Shown in pieces: positions 8,173 through 16,874 of a stretch of DNA of 64,000 bases (within the stretch, counting starts at the first letter, position 1; every line of letters begins with the position of its first letter). Source of the DNA: CBDAUN01 sp965214615 (GTDB lineage: Bacteria; Pseudomonadota; Gammaproteobacteria; Arenicellales; JAJDZL01); the NCBI GenBank assembly GCA_965214615.1, contig OZ243952.1, positions 124,001 through 188,000 on the forward strand. The letters run 5' to 3'. Below the pieces are notes generated by a model. The model was not told the DNA's origin and did not search any database. It worked only from the letters and a program-made list of their open reading frames with translations. A program made the translations under genes and the position numbers.

Positions 8173-9801
8173 TTACATCATGCCGCCCATATCCGGCGGG
8201 CCGGCCGGCATGGCTGGCTTGTCCTCCGGAAGTTCTGCGACCATGGCTTCGGTCGTAATCATCAATCCTGCGATCGATGCGGCATTCTGCAGCGCGGTTC
8301 TTCCGACCTTGGTCGGGTCGAGTATGCCGAGCGAAATCATATCGCCGTACTCGCCGCTTGATGCATCGTAGCCTTCGTTATCGCTTGATTCGGCAACGCG
8401 GTTCAGCACGACTGAACTGTCGTCTCCGGCATTGGCAACAATCTGCCGCAGCGGCTCTTCCAGGGAACGCTTGACAATTCGAATGCCTACATCCTGATCG
8501 TCATTGTCGCCCTTTACTTTGCTGACGGCATCGATTGCACGAACCATCGCGACACCGCCGCCCGGGACGACGCCTTCTTCAACCGCCGCACGCGTGGCAT
8601 GCAAAGCGTCTTCGACGCGCGCCTTTTTCTCTTTCATTTCGACTTCGGTTGCGGCACCGACCTTGATCACTGCAACACCGCCCGCCAGCTTGGCAACACG
8701 CTCCTGCATTTTCTCCTTGTCATAGTCGGAAGTCGCTTCCTCGATCTGCGCACGGATCTGATTGACCCGGGCATGGATGTCTTCCTTGTCACCGGCACCA
8801 TCGATAACCGTGGTGTTTTCCTTGGTAATCTGCACGCGCTTGGCGGAACCGAGATCGTCGATCTTGGTATTTTCCAGGCTCATGCCGACTTCTTCGGAAA
8901 TCACCTGGCCGGCGGTCAGGATCGCGATGTCCTGCAGCATGGCCTTGCGGCGGTCACCGAATCCTGGCGCCTTGACACCGCAGACCTTGACGATTCCGCG
9001 AATGTTGTTGACCACCAAGGTTGCCAGGGCTTCGCCCTCAATGTCTTCGGCGATCACCATCAGCGGACGTCCGGACTTGGCAACCTGCTCCAGAAGGGGC
9101 AGCAAGTCGCGGATGTTCGAGATCTTCTTGTCGTGAACAAGAATGACCGGATTTTCGAGTTCCACGGACATGCTTTCCTGGTTGTTGATGAAGTACGGGG
9201 AAAGGTATCCGCGATCAAACTGCATGCCTTCGACGATGTCGAGCTCGTTTTCGAGCGTCGAACCCTCTTCGACCGTGATCACGCCTTCCTTGCCGACGGT
9301 TTTCATGGCTTCGGCGATGATGTTGCCGACCGCCTCGTCAGCGTTGGCGGAAACGGTTCCGACCTGCGCGATCTCAGTGTGATCGGCGCAAGGCTTGGAC
9401 AGATCCTTCAGGCTCGAAACCGCGGCAGTGACTGCCTTGTCGATTCCACGCTTTAGATCCATCGGATTCATTCCCGCTGCCACAGCCTTGAGGCCCTCGC
9501 GCAGCATCGAGTGCGCCAGCACTGTCGCTGTGGTGGTGCCGTCGCCTGCAACGTCGGATGTCTTTGACGCCACTTCCTTAAGCATCTGGGCGCCCATGTT
9601 CTCAAATTTGTCCTTGAGTTCGATTTCTTTCGCTACCGAAACGCCATCCTTTGTGACGGTCGGGGCGCCGAACGATTTCTCAAGCACTACATTGCGACCC
9701 TTCGGCCCCAAGGTAACTTTTACCGCGTCGGCGAGCAAAGTGACGCCTTGCAGAATGCTTCCGCGTGCGCTCTCGCTGAACTTGACTTCTTTCGCAGCCA
9801 T
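8173..9801 (-). CDS. groL: Chaperonin GroEL (60 kDa)
   Basis: This is the ATP-driven folding chaperone that forms a double seven-membered ring with GroES. The 542 residues are full length: LGPKGRNVVLEKSFGAPT, the ATPase loop VAGDGTTTATVLA, the apical-domain segment GYLSPYFINN, the hinge and intermediate elements VVPGGGVAMVRA, and a short flexible Gly-Met tail (PPDMGGMM). It is the second gene of the groESL operon, 43 bases after groS. Expression should be heat-inducible through the CIRCE element upstream of groS. Confidence 0.99.
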   Translation of the reverse strand: MAAKEVKFSESARGSILQGVTLLADAVKVTLGPKGRNVVLEKSFGAPTVTKDGVSVAKEIELKDKFENMGAQMLKEVASKTSDVAGDGTTTATVLAHSMLREGLKAVAAGMNPMDLKRGIDKAVTAAVSSLKDLSKPCADHTEIAQVGTVSANADEAVGNIIAEAMKTVGKEGVITVEEGSTLENELDIVEGMQFDRGYLSPYFINNQESMSVELENPVILVHDKKISNIRDLLPLLEQVAKSGRPLMVIAEDIEGEALATLVVNNIRGIVKVCGVKAPGFGDRRKAMLQDIAILTAGQVISEEVGMSLENTKIDDLGSAKRVQITKENTTVIDGAGDKEDIHARVNQIRAQIEEATSDYDKEKMQERVAKLAGGVAVIKVGAATEVEMKEKKARVEDALHATRAAVEEGVVPGGGVAMVRAIDAVSKVKGDNDDQDVGIRIVKRSLEEPLRQIVANAGDDSSVVLNRVAESSDNEGYDASSGEYGDMISLGILDPTKVGRTALQNAASIAGLMITTEAMVAELPEDKPAMPAGPPDMGGMM

Positions 9802-9844
9802 AAGTGAGTATCTCCTATGTCAGTGTGTTTGATGATTCAATCAA

Positions 9845-10132
9845 CTATTCAAGAATTCCCATGATGTCGTCTTCACGCATCATGAGCACTTCTTCTCCGT
9901 CGAGCCGGAACTCGGTACCGGAATACTTGCCGAAAAGCACTGTGTCACCGACTTTTACATCGAGCGGACGCGGTGTTCCGTCATCTTTGATTTTGCCGTT
10001 GCCAACTGCCAGCACTTCGCCTTGCATAGGCTTTTCGGCAGCCGTGTCGGGAATTACGATCCCTCCCGGGCTTGTTTTCTCGTCTTCGACTCTGCGTACG
10101 ACGATTCGATCATGAAGCGGGCGAATGTTCAT
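9845..10132 (-). CDS. groS: Co-chaperonin GroES (10 kDa)
   Basis: This is the lid of the GroEL cage. The 95-residue protein starts MNIRPLHDRIVVRRVE, has the mobile-loop region EKTSPGGIVIPDTAAEKP and the VGDTVLFGKYSGTE core. It is the first gene of the operon. A 5' leader of about 150 bases separates it from the CIRCE operator and a consensus sigma-70 promoter. Confidence 0.99.
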   Translation of the reverse strand: MNIRPLHDRIVVRRVEDEKTSPGGIVIPDTAAEKPMQGEVLAVGNGKIKDDGTPRPLDVKVGDTVLFGKYSGTEFRLDGEEVLMMREDDIMGILE

Positions 10133-10228
10133 TCATACCTCCGTTTGCTCATTCCGATTCATTTCATGGATTTGCCAAATAATTTCGCACGACGCGTAGC
10201 GCGTGCGCGGCCTTATTGCTCGCATTTG

Positions 10229-10253
10229 AAAAGCCGAGCATAAATGTCTCGGC
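10229..10253 (-). other. Terminator-like hairpin in the groES leader
   Basis: On the minus strand GCCGAG (10253-10248) pairs with CTCGGC (10238-10233) around nine bases and is followed by UUUU. It sits in the 5' leader, downstream of the CIRCE element and about 100 bases before the groS start. The stem is only six pairs and the U tract four, so it is at best a weak attenuator or an mRNA-stability element. Confidence 0.35.
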
Positions 10254-10288
10254 CTTCCACACAAGCTAACACCGATCGAAGCAGCTTG

Positions 10289-10315
10289 TTAGCACTCACT
10301 TCGAACGAGTGCTAA
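10289..10315. promoter_or_regulatory. CIRCE operator (HrcA-binding site)
   Basis: The inverted repeat TTAGCACTC and GAGTGCTAA is separated by exactly nine bases (10298-10306), a perfect match to the CIRCE consensus. It lies directly downstream of the -10 box of the groESL promoter, where bound HrcA would block transcription. Heat shock inactivates HrcA (family knowledge), relieving repression. hrcA itself is not in this window. Confidence 0.95.
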
Positions 10316-10318
10316 CAA

Positions 10319-10346
10319 ATTATAGGGACGAAATTTAAAATGTCAA
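10319..10346 (-). promoter_or_regulatory. Consensus sigma-70 promoter of groESL
   Basis: On the minus strand TTGACA (10346-10341) and TATAAT (10324-10319) match the sigma-70 consensus at all twelve positions with a 16-base spacer. The -10 box ends four bases before the CIRCE repeat, so the start point should fall within the operator. No sigma-32-type sequence is needed to explain heat control. Confidence 0.85.
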
Positions 10347-10504
10347 CAGGCGAATATGCTGCGGTTGCCGCCGGGCTATTTCCGGCGGGAAGGAAAACGT
10401 GCCGCCGGCGAACGGACGTGCCGGACATTCGGCCATGCGTCGGCCGCAGCGCGCCTTTACAGGATGTGCGTCAGTAGCGAATGCGGCGCACGCGGCAGTC
10501 GGCG

Positions 10505-10927
10505 TCAGTCGCCGGCACGCACAAGATGCACGCCCATCGCACCGACCGAAATCGACAATAGCGCGTCGATTATGATCCAGGTTTGCGTAATGGTGTCGCT
10601 GCCGACGGCGTCGTAGCCTGCGCTTTTGAGATTGAACCAGTTCCAGAAGAACAGGATGCTTACAAACATGATGCCGTAGAACAGCGCATTGGCTGCAAGA
10701 TATTCCCGCGTCACCTGGCCGCCTCCGCTGTTGACGCGGCTCATTCGCATGTAGCCGCAAACGATGCTGAGAATAAGCGCTGCGGCCATCAGCACGTTGA
10801 GAATGTCCCACGCGGGGCTATACGGCTGCGCTTGTGTAGAAACATGGTAGAGCGGCTCAAACACGGTATGCGCGCCTACCGCCAATGCTACGAGGAAAAG
10901 GTAGGCTCCGATAAGTCTGTTCAGCAT
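10505..10927 (-). CDS. Four-helix membrane protein of unknown function
   Basis: This is a 140-residue protein I do not recognise. It has four hydrophobic segments: near residues 3-20 (RLIGAYLFLVALAVGAHTVF), around 42-60 (WDILNVLMAAALILSIVCGY), 78-97 (ANALFYGIMFVSILFFWNWF) and 114-133 (QTWIIIDALLSISVGAMGVH). I chose the ATG at 10927 because GGAG lies eight bases upstream and the first helix starts at once; in-frame sequence further upstream is unconserved in character. No catalytic motif is visible. It is monocistronic, between the groESL promoter region and a HAD phosphatase gene. Confidence 0.72.
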   Translation of the reverse strand: MLNRLIGAYLFLVALAVGAHTVFEPLYHVSTQAQPYSPAWDILNVLMAAALILSIVCGYMRMSRVNSGGGQVTREYLAANALFYGIMFVSILFFWNWFNLKSAGYDAVGSDTITQTWIIIDALLSISVGAMGVHLVRAGD

Positions 10928-11084
10928 GTTCAAATCTCCAATATTCGACGTCAGCCGGCGGCATTGCCCCATTTTATGCGGTTTGATTTGCAATCCGGAT
11001 AGAATATCTGCCCGCTGCCGCAGGGTTCAGCGCATAGTGAGCCGAAGCGATGCGCGGGTCGTGCTCTAGGCAGCAGGCGTCGCA

Positions 11085-11582
11085 TCAGCGGAAACCCAGA
11101 TCGTCCAGCGTGGAGATTGACTCGGCTGCACTGCGGTGCAAAATGCCGATTCCGCCGCTTTGCTCCCACTCCCAGATATTTTTTTCGTAGTCATCGATCA
11201 GAATGTTCGCCGAACCGTCGAAAGTGGCAAAAAGACGCTTGTTCCTTCGCACGGGCAGATGGATTCGCGCATGGTCGGTCATTCGAAGATTCCGTTCCAG
11301 CCATCGCAGCTTGCCTGGCGCGCAGTTCGGATCGCTCACAGCGACAGACGACAATATGTGGGCGCCATGGCGGTTGAGGAGACTCCATAGGCGGTTCGCA
11401 TCGGGCAAAATATCCAAAGATTCCCAGAAATCGTCAACCCGCCTGACATGTCGCCAAAGCTCGCTGACCTTGAGCGCTCCCGGCGGCTTGCCGGCAACAG
11501 CGCTTGCCGCAGAGAAAAAATCGCACAGCACGCCGTCCATATCGCAGTACAGCACCGCGTTGCCGGCAGCTTTGCGGTCCAT
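11085..11582 (-). CDS. HAD-family 5'-nucleotidase-like phosphatase
   Basis: This is a 165-residue HAD hydrolase. Motif I is YCDMDGVLCDFF (Asp14 nucleophile, Asp16), the cap is small, and motif IV lies near ILIDDYEKNIWEWEQSGG. The DMDGVL start and the conserved DY..N..W pattern resemble 5'(3')-deoxyribonucleotidase (NT5C) relatives, which dephosphorylate dNMPs; the exact substrate is inferred. The gene starts three bases after the stop of the upstream dehydrogenase gene, so the two are probably co-transcribed. Confidence 0.75.
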   Translation of the reverse strand: MDRKAAGNAVLYCDMDGVLCDFFSAASAVAGKPPGALKVSELWRHVRRVDDFWESLDILPDANRLWSLLNRHGAHILSSVAVSDPNCAPGKLRWLERNLRMTDHARIHLPVRRNKRLFATFDGSANILIDDYEKNIWEWEQSGGIGILHRSAAESISTLDDLGFR

Positions 11583-11585
11583 GGC

Positions 11586-12509
11586 TCAGCGGCTCTCGTG
11601 TGCGGCATCGTCCGCCGCCAGAATCCGGCGAACATCGTCTCTTAGCAACTCTGAAATCATGCGCTCGCCGAAACCAAGGCGCGCGGCGCTGCGAAACAGC
11701 TTTAGCGCAGAATTGCTCAGCCGGACTTCGTTTTCGAACTCGCCGGCAAGATGTTCAAGATATTCCAGATCCTTGCGGGCGTGATCGACACTAAAGACAT
11801 AGCCTTCGTAATCGCCCTCGACGGCATTGCCGATGATTCGCTGAAGAACGGTTGAATTTCCAGCGCCGCAAAGCATGGGGCGATAGAGCTTGTCCCATTC
11901 AATGCCGGAAGCGGCTGCAGCGCCGAAAGTTTCGTAGACCAGCGCGGCCATGTTCAGTACCAGATGATTGCTGATCAGCTTGGCGCGGCTGGCGCGGCCG
12001 ACGGGGCCGAAGTGCTCGATGCTGTTGCTGAAGCATTCGATTACAGGCTTGATTGCGGCAAACACATCGGGGTCTGCGCCGACCATCGCACCCAGTTCCC
12101 CGGCTTGCGCCTGGATTGCGCCTCCGGCAACCGGCGACTCGGCAAACGCTATGTTGCGTGCGCCAAGGCGCTCATGCAGCCTTTCAGCCGACTCAGGCTG
12201 CGAAGTTCCGGTGTCGATAATCGAATGGCCGGGCTTCAAGCTTGGCAAAAGCTGCTCGACGACCGATTCGACGGCATTGGAATCCGGCAGGCAGAACATG
12301 ATGATCTGGCTCGCTTGAGCCAATTCGGAGAGGCTGGCGCATTCGGTCGCGCCGGCGGCGCTCAGGCGATCCACATTCTCACGCTTTCGATGTGCGATCA
12401 GGTGCAGATCGTGTCCGCCTTTGAGCAGATTCGATGCAATGCCGGAACCGATCGCGCCCAGACCTGCGAAGCCGATGGAGTATTTGCGATTGGGGGAGTC
12501 TTGCGTCAT
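11586..12509 (-). CDS. NAD(P)-dependent beta-hydroxyacid dehydrogenase (HIBADH family)
   Basis: This is a 307-residue protein of the 3-hydroxyisobutyrate/6-phosphogluconate dehydrogenase-like family. It has the Rossmann loop GFAGLGAIGSGIASNLLKGG near the N-terminus, the substrate-binding stretch AESPVAGGAIQAQAGELGAM and the catalytic lysine in RAKLISNHLVLNM. The all-helical C-terminal domain is complete. The substrate is not predictable: tartronate semialdehyde, hydroxyisobutyrate and other small beta-hydroxyacids are all possible. It lies between an SDR gene and a HAD phosphatase gene on the same strand. Confidence 0.85.
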   Translation of the reverse strand: MTQDSPNRKYSIGFAGLGAIGSGIASNLLKGGHDLHLIAHRKRENVDRLSAAGATECASLSELAQASQIIMFCLPDSNAVESVVEQLLPSLKPGHSIIDTGTSQPESAERLHERLGARNIAFAESPVAGGAIQAQAGELGAMVGADPDVFAAIKPVIECFSNSIEHFGPVGRASRAKLISNHLVLNMAALVYETFGAAAASGIEWDKLYRPMLCGAGNSTVLQRIIGNAVEGDYEGYVFSVDHARKDLEYLEHLAGEFENEVRLSNSALKLFRSAARLGFGERMISELLRDDVRRILAADDAAHESR

Positions 12510-12580
12510 CGTGTCATCGGATCGAATTCAGGGGCTGCTCGTGGCACTCGGGAGATTGGCCGGCCGGTTGCGCAGACGAT

Positions 12581-13321
12581 TTAGATCGTCCAGCCGCCGT
12601 CAACCACGAAAAACTGCCCGGTTGCCACCTTTGACTCGTCGGAAGCCAGATAGACGACCATCGGCGCAATATCCTCCGGTCCGGCAAGCGTGCCGCCGGG
12701 CTGGCGTTCGAGAATTTCCTCGTATGCCTGGTCATAGTCTCCGCGCGCGCTCAGGCGCTGCTTAAGCGACGGCGTCAGCACCGTCCCGGGGCAAACCGCG
12801 TTGCATCGGATGCCGTCGCGCACGTAGTCCCGGGCAATCGCCTTGGTCAGTCCCAGCACCGCGCCTTTGGTGGCGCCGTACACGCAGCGGCTCGATGCGC
12901 CGGTAATCGACGATGCAACGCTCGCCATGTTGATGATTGAACCGCCGCCATTTCGAATCATGCCCGGCAGAAAGGCTTCAATTATGCGGTAGTGGCTAAG
13001 CACGTTGATTTCAAACGAACGGTACCACACGTCGTCATCGGATTCGAGCAAAGTGCCGTCATAGACGTAGCCGGCGCAATTGAATATCACATCCGGCACA
13101 GGATACTCGCCGGCGAGGCGCGATATTGCATCTACATCGGTGACATCAAGAAGGCCGCAGTGCAGACCGGGGTGCTCGTGCGCCAAAGTATCAAGCGACG
13201 GCTGGTCGATGTCGGTTGCGTAGACTGTCGCTCCCTGATACGCCATGGCTATTGCGCTGGCGCGGCCGATTCCCATGCCGGCTGCGGTAACGAATGCTGT
13301 CTTTCCTTTCAGCCGATCCAT
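12581..13321 (-). CDS. Short-chain dehydrogenase/reductase, BDH2/DHRS6-like
   Basis: This is a 246-residue SDR with the nucleotide loop TAAGMGIGRA, the NCAG motif (FNCAGYVYDG), the catalytic Ser in MASVASSITG and Tyr/Lys in RCVYGATKGA, and the C-terminal VVDGGWTI. The SRCVY..TK and GIRCN.VCPGTV.TPSL segments are like animal BDH2/DHRS6 and bacterial keto-deoxy-sugar dehydrogenases. Human BDH2 has been reported to act on 4-oxo-L-proline, and a proline-racemase-family gene lies just beyond the divergent spacer, so a link to hydroxyproline metabolism is possible but speculative. Confidence 0.85.
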   Translation of the reverse strand: MDRLKGKTAFVTAAGMGIGRASAIAMAYQGATVYATDIDQPSLDTLAHEHPGLHCGLLDVTDVDAISRLAGEYPVPDVIFNCAGYVYDGTLLESDDDVWYRSFEINVLSHYRIIEAFLPGMIRNGGGSIINMASVASSITGASSRCVYGATKGAVLGLTKAIARDYVRDGIRCNAVCPGTVLTPSLKQRLSARGDYDQAYEEILERQPGGTLAGPEDIAPMVVYLASDESKVATGQFFVVDGGWTI

Positions 13322-14163
13322 CGTTCACCCTGTGGCTGAGGCGCTAAGCGCAGTTCATTGGGATATTGTCGGAATTGGCAAAGCCGAAGCCAAGTCCGTA
13401 GAAATCTCTCCCCGATCTTCCGATTTGGCGACCGACTTAGTCGACATTTCACTCGTGTCATCAGGTTTCATGTAGTTTTCGATACCGGTCCAAGGACACG
13501 CCAATGTCATGCAAAATCCAGCACGAATCCAGTCTCAGGTTTCTCATTTCATGGTTAATTCCGCTTGCCTGTTGCTGAAAAGGATTAAAGTCAGCATAGT
13601 TACGGATGTAGTCTTGCCCATCCGTACTGTCGGAAACCCAACTTCCAATGACTTGATTTGTGCGGTTCGCAATAAGTCGGAGACTTGCGTCAACTTTGCG
13701 CCAATATCTGGAATTTAGAGTCATGGCAATTGGAATAGTAGCGTTATTGGGCAAAAGTCAATGATTCGGACAGCGCAGGGATTCCGCTTCAGACGCACCA
13801 TAACAAGGGAATTGGATCAATTCAAGCACAATGAGAAAATTCATGCAGCACCGAACGCTGACGACCATGGCAAGGCTCGAATTTCAAATCTCATATTGTT
13901 GCAGTGCTTCGAATTTGATGAATATTCGATTTCTTGCAGGCTTCGAATGGATATTAAGCCAACGGGACAGGGTTTTCTACTGACCCACCCTGGAATCGAA
14001 TCGTGCTTGGTGACTGACACCGTTCTGTACGAATTGCATAACCCCTTGCCGGTTCGGAGCCATAGATTCGATGTTCTGTGGAACACGTGCGCAGAGACAG
14101 AACTTACAATTCCAGCCAGTTCAAATCCAATACAATGATCTTGATTGCAAGCGGAGAGTGCTC
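13322..14163. other. 842-base spacer without a supported gene
   Basis: This spacer between the divergent SDR and proline-racemase-family genes is AT-richer than its surroundings. It contains only short open frames (for example 13461-13754 on the minus strand and 13761-14138 on the plus strand) with no recognisable domain, no good ribosome-binding site and odd composition. It could be degraded sequence or a long regulatory spacer. GGAG 8 bases before 14164 is the ribosome-binding site of the next gene. Confidence 0.5.
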
Positions 14164-15213
14164 ATGCGCTGGTCAAAAACTGTCACCATGACCGAAGCCC
14201 ACGCCGAAGGCGAAATCGGCCGTATAGTCACCAGCGGCATTCTGGATATTCCAGGAACGTCGATGGCGCAAAAGCTTGCCTACATGAATTCACGCGGCGA
14301 TGCCCTTCGCCGCTTTCTCGTCCAGGAGCCTCGCGGCTTCGCGCAAATGAGCACAGTGCTGATGCCGCAGCCGACGCTGGAGTATGCCGACGCAGGGTTT
14401 ATCGTGCTTCAAGGCGACAAGGCGCACGCAATGTCAGGCTCGAACTGCATCTGCGCCGCAACCGTCCTGCTCGAAACGGGACTGGTCGAAATGCGCGAAC
14501 CGGTGACCGAAATCATTCTCGATACCGCATCAGGACCGGTCACAGCCCGGGCTGAATGCAAGAACGGAAAGTGCGAACGCGTGGAAGTCGAAATGCCCCC
14601 GTGCTACGTGCATGAACTGGATGCGCAGGTGCAAATCGAAGGCATCGGCCCGGTCACCCTTTCAATCGCCTACGGCGGCATCTTCTACGCCCTTTTGGAC
14701 CCGGCCCCGCTGGGACTGGAAATCAAGCCCGAATCAGCGCGCAAGCTGGTCGATGCCGGCATGCGGATTCAGCGCGAGGTGAACCGCAAGATGGATATCC
14801 GGCATCCCGAAATTGACGGCCTGACCGGACTGTCCTATCTCATGTTTATCAGTCGCGATGACGACGGAGGACTCAGGAGCGCGACAATCATGCCTCCGGG
14901 CCGAATCGACCGCTCGCCGTGCGGGACCGGAAACTCGGCGCGCTGCGCGCTGATGCGCGCACGAAATGAAATCAGCCCCGGCGACTCGTATACGGCGCGC
15001 TCGATCATCGATAGCGAGTTTCAAGTCAAGTTGCTCAAAGACACCCGTATCGGCGGCAAACCCGCCGTAGTGCCGAGCATCTCAGGCCGCGGGTGGATTC
15101 ACGGAATGCATCAAATAGGAATTGATCCGTCCGACCCGTATCAGCAAGGCTACATGGTCTCGGACTGCTGGGGCGATGCTTTCGATCTGCTGAACCCTTC
15201 AACCGCCGATTAG
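14164..15213 (+). CDS. Proline racemase family protein (hydroxyproline epimerase/dehydratase-like), Ser/Cys type
   Basis: This is a 349-residue member of the proline racemase/4-hydroxyproline 2-epimerase/3-hydroxyproline dehydratase family. The start EAHAEGEIGRIVTSG and the second active-site motif DRSPCGTGNSARC (Cys253) are clear. The first motif, normally MCGHG, reads HAMSGSN, so Ser91 replaces the first catalytic cysteine. Family members with Ser/Cys pairs are known, but the reaction is not fixed by this alone; classical proline racemization is less likely. I chose the ATG at 14164 because GGAG is suitably spaced and the conserved N-terminus starts there. The gene is convergent with tatC. 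Confidence 0.87.
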   Translation: MRWSKTVTMTEAHAEGEIGRIVTSGILDIPGTSMAQKLAYMNSRGDALRRFLVQEPRGFAQMSTVLMPQPTLEYADAGFIVLQGDKAHAMSGSNCICAATVLLETGLVEMREPVTEIILDTASGPVTARAECKNGKCERVEVEMPPCYVHELDAQVQIEGIGPVTLSIAYGGIFYALLDPAPLGLEIKPESARKLVDAGMRIQREVNRKMDIRHPEIDGLTGLSYLMFISRDDDGGLRSATIMPPGRIDRSPCGTGNSARCALMRARNEISPGDSYTARSIIDSEFQVKLLKDTRIGGKPAVVPSISGRGWIHGMHQIGIDPSDPYQQGYMVSDCWGDAFDLLNPSTAD

Positions 15214-15224
15214 CGCACCCGACG

Positions 15225-16010
15225 CTACTCGGTCGGGTCCATCTCCAATTCCTGCTCTTTGCGCTTCTGGGCCTTGTTACGTCCAATTTTTGAAAAATAC
15301 AGACCGATTTCGAACAGCACCCACACCGGAATCGCCAGCATCGTCTGAGAAAACACATCCGGCGGCGTAAGAAACATGCCAACGATAAAGGCGGCAACAA
15401 TGATATAGGGGCGCTTGGCCGCGAGGCTTTCAGGGGTCGTAGCGCCGGCCTTGACCAGAAGAACCGTCGCAACCGGCACCTCGAATGCCAGGCCGAATGC
15501 AAAAAACAGCTTCAGCACGAAGCTCAGATATGCATTGATGTCGGTCATCACCGCGACTCCTTCCGGCGCGGTGCTGGTGAAGAACACGAAAATAATCGGA
15601 AATACGATGAAGTAGGCGAACAGGATGCCGAGATAGAACAGGACGCTGCTCGATACTAGAAGCGGTACAACCGCGCGCTTTTCGTGCGAATACAGCCCTG
15701 GCGCGACAAATGACCAAATCTGATAGAACAGAAAAGGCATCGCCAATCCTACCGCGAAGGCGAAAGCAAACTTGAACGGAACAAAAAACGGGCCGTGCGG
15801 CTCCGTAGAGATCATCGTATTGCCTTCCGGCAGCGCATTCATCAGCGGAGCGGCCAGATATTCATACAGCGTGTTGGCAAAGGGCGCACAGATGACAAAT
15901 ATGATCAGCACCGCATAGACGCTATGAAGCAGCCGCTGGCGCAGCTCGACAAGGTGGGAAATGAATGTCGTACCTTGATCGGTACTTGCGTCTGCTGTCT
16001 GCTTGGCCAT
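15225..16010 (-). CDS. tatC: Twin-arginine translocase subunit TatC
   Basis: This is the multispanning receptor of the Tat pathway, which binds RR signal peptides and, with TatA and TatB, exports folded proteins. The 261 residues contain six membrane helices, the conserved FISHLVELRQRLL N-terminus and PFLFYQIWSFVAPGLYSHEK. The C-terminal tail is highly charged (RNKAQKRKEQELEMDPTE). It is the last gene of tatA-tatB-tatC, six bases after tatB, itself at the end of the his operon. Confidence 0.97.
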   Translation of the reverse strand: MAKQTADASTDQGTTFISHLVELRQRLLHSVYAVLIIFVICAPFANTLYEYLAAPLMNALPEGNTMISTEPHGPFFVPFKFAFAFAVGLAMPFLFYQIWSFVAPGLYSHEKRAVVPLLVSSSVLFYLGILFAYFIVFPIIFVFFTSTAPEGVAVMTDINAYLSFVLKLFFAFGLAFEVPVATVLLVKAGATTPESLAAKRPYIIVAAFIVGMFLTPPDVFSQTMLAIPVWVLFEIGLYFSKIGRNKAQKRKEQELEMDPTE

Positions 16011-16016
16011 GGCGTG

Positions 16017-16514
16017 CTACGATGCCGGCTTGCTGTCGGCAGCAAGATTTTCCTGTATCGGCTCGGGGTTCATTTTTACAGCGACAGTCTCATGCGTCGG
16101 CTCAGGCTTTTCAGGCGCTTCAGGCGAACCGGATCCGGGCACGGATTGGGCGGCTTGCGCCGCCGGACTATCGCCAGCATCGTCTTTCGGCTTCGCTGCC
16201 GGCGCATCGGTACTGTCGGAATCAGGCATGATGGAAAATTCATCCTCGTCGATCACCTTTTCATTCATCGTCTTGGCCGCATCCTTGAACGCGGACTCTG
16301 TTTCCTTCAAGTCGTCCTTGATGGTCTTGAGCTCCTTTAGATCGGCAGCATCGATTTCACGATCGATATCGCGCTTGACTTCCGCGAGCGTACGGCGCGC
16401 CTTGCCGACCCACAGGCCGGCTGTCCTGGCCGCCCGCGGCAAGCGTTCAGGGCCAAGCACGAGCAGCGCAATAAGCGCTATGATCCCGACTTCCCAGAAA
16501 CCGACGTCAAACAT
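16017..16514 (-). CDS. tatB: Sec-independent translocase protein TatB
   Basis: This is the TatBC receptor-complex partner: a single N-terminal helix (MFDVGFWEVGIIALIALLVLG with the conserved Glu8), the hinge GPERLP, a long amphipathic helix rich in charged residues (KRDIDREIDAADLKELKTIK), and a disordered Pro/Ala/Glu-rich tail. At 165 residues it is typical for TatB and clearly distinct from the shorter TatA immediately upstream. Confidence 0.95.
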   Translation of the reverse strand: MFDVGFWEVGIIALIALLVLGPERLPRAARTAGLWVGKARRTLAEVKRDIDREIDAADLKELKTIKDDLKETESAFKDAAKTMNEKVIDEDEFSIMPDSDSTDAPAAKPKDDAGDSPAAQAAQSVPGSGSPEAPEKPEPTHETVAVKMNPEPIQENLAADSKPAS

Positions 16515-16553
16515 CCGTACGCACCTTAGCCGCCGCCGATCAGCGGGAAACGA

Positions 16554-16802
16554 CTACGCCTGCTTGTTCTGAGCCGCCGATGCATCCGCTTCCGCAATCG
16601 ACTCGGTCGAGTCGTCCTGCTGCGCTTCTGCTTCGGACTCTTCCGAAGATTCGGCCGTTTCTTCCTTCATGGACTTTCGAAAACTCTTGATCGCAGATCC
16701 CAGATCTCCGCCCATGCCGCGCAGTTTCTTAGTGCCGAACAGCAGTACGACGATGACCAAGATGATCAGAAGTTGCCAAATACTTATTCCACCTGGACCC
16801 AT
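16554..16802 (-). CDS. tatA: Sec-independent translocase protein TatA
   Basis: This is the pore-forming/membrane-weakening Tat subunit. It is 82 residues: an N-terminal helix (ISIWQLLIILVIVVLLFG), the FGTKKLRGMGGDLGSAIKSF hinge and amphipathic helix, and an acidic, Ser/Glu/Ala-rich tail. It starts 72 bases after hisE and leads the tat genes. Confidence 0.97.
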   Translation of the reverse strand: MGPGGISIWQLLIILVIVVLLFGTKKLRGMGGDLGSAIKSFRKSMKEETAESSEESEAEAQQDDSTESIAEADASAAQNKQA

Positions 16803-16874
16803 TTCGATCCTCCCTAATAGTCAAATGTGAATGATTGTCTCATGTCGTTTCGCTTGCGCCGGCACCTTATCCGG

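Noticed and set aside
13461..13754. 97-codon open frame on the minus strand in the SDR/proline-racemase spacer
   Set aside because: No ribosome-binding site, no familiar motif and atypical composition; another frame on the opposite strand is equally long next to it.
13761..14138. 125-codon open frame on the plus strand in the same spacer
   Set aside because: No domain or hydrophobic pattern, and a 246-base open frame exists on the other strand; treated as chance.
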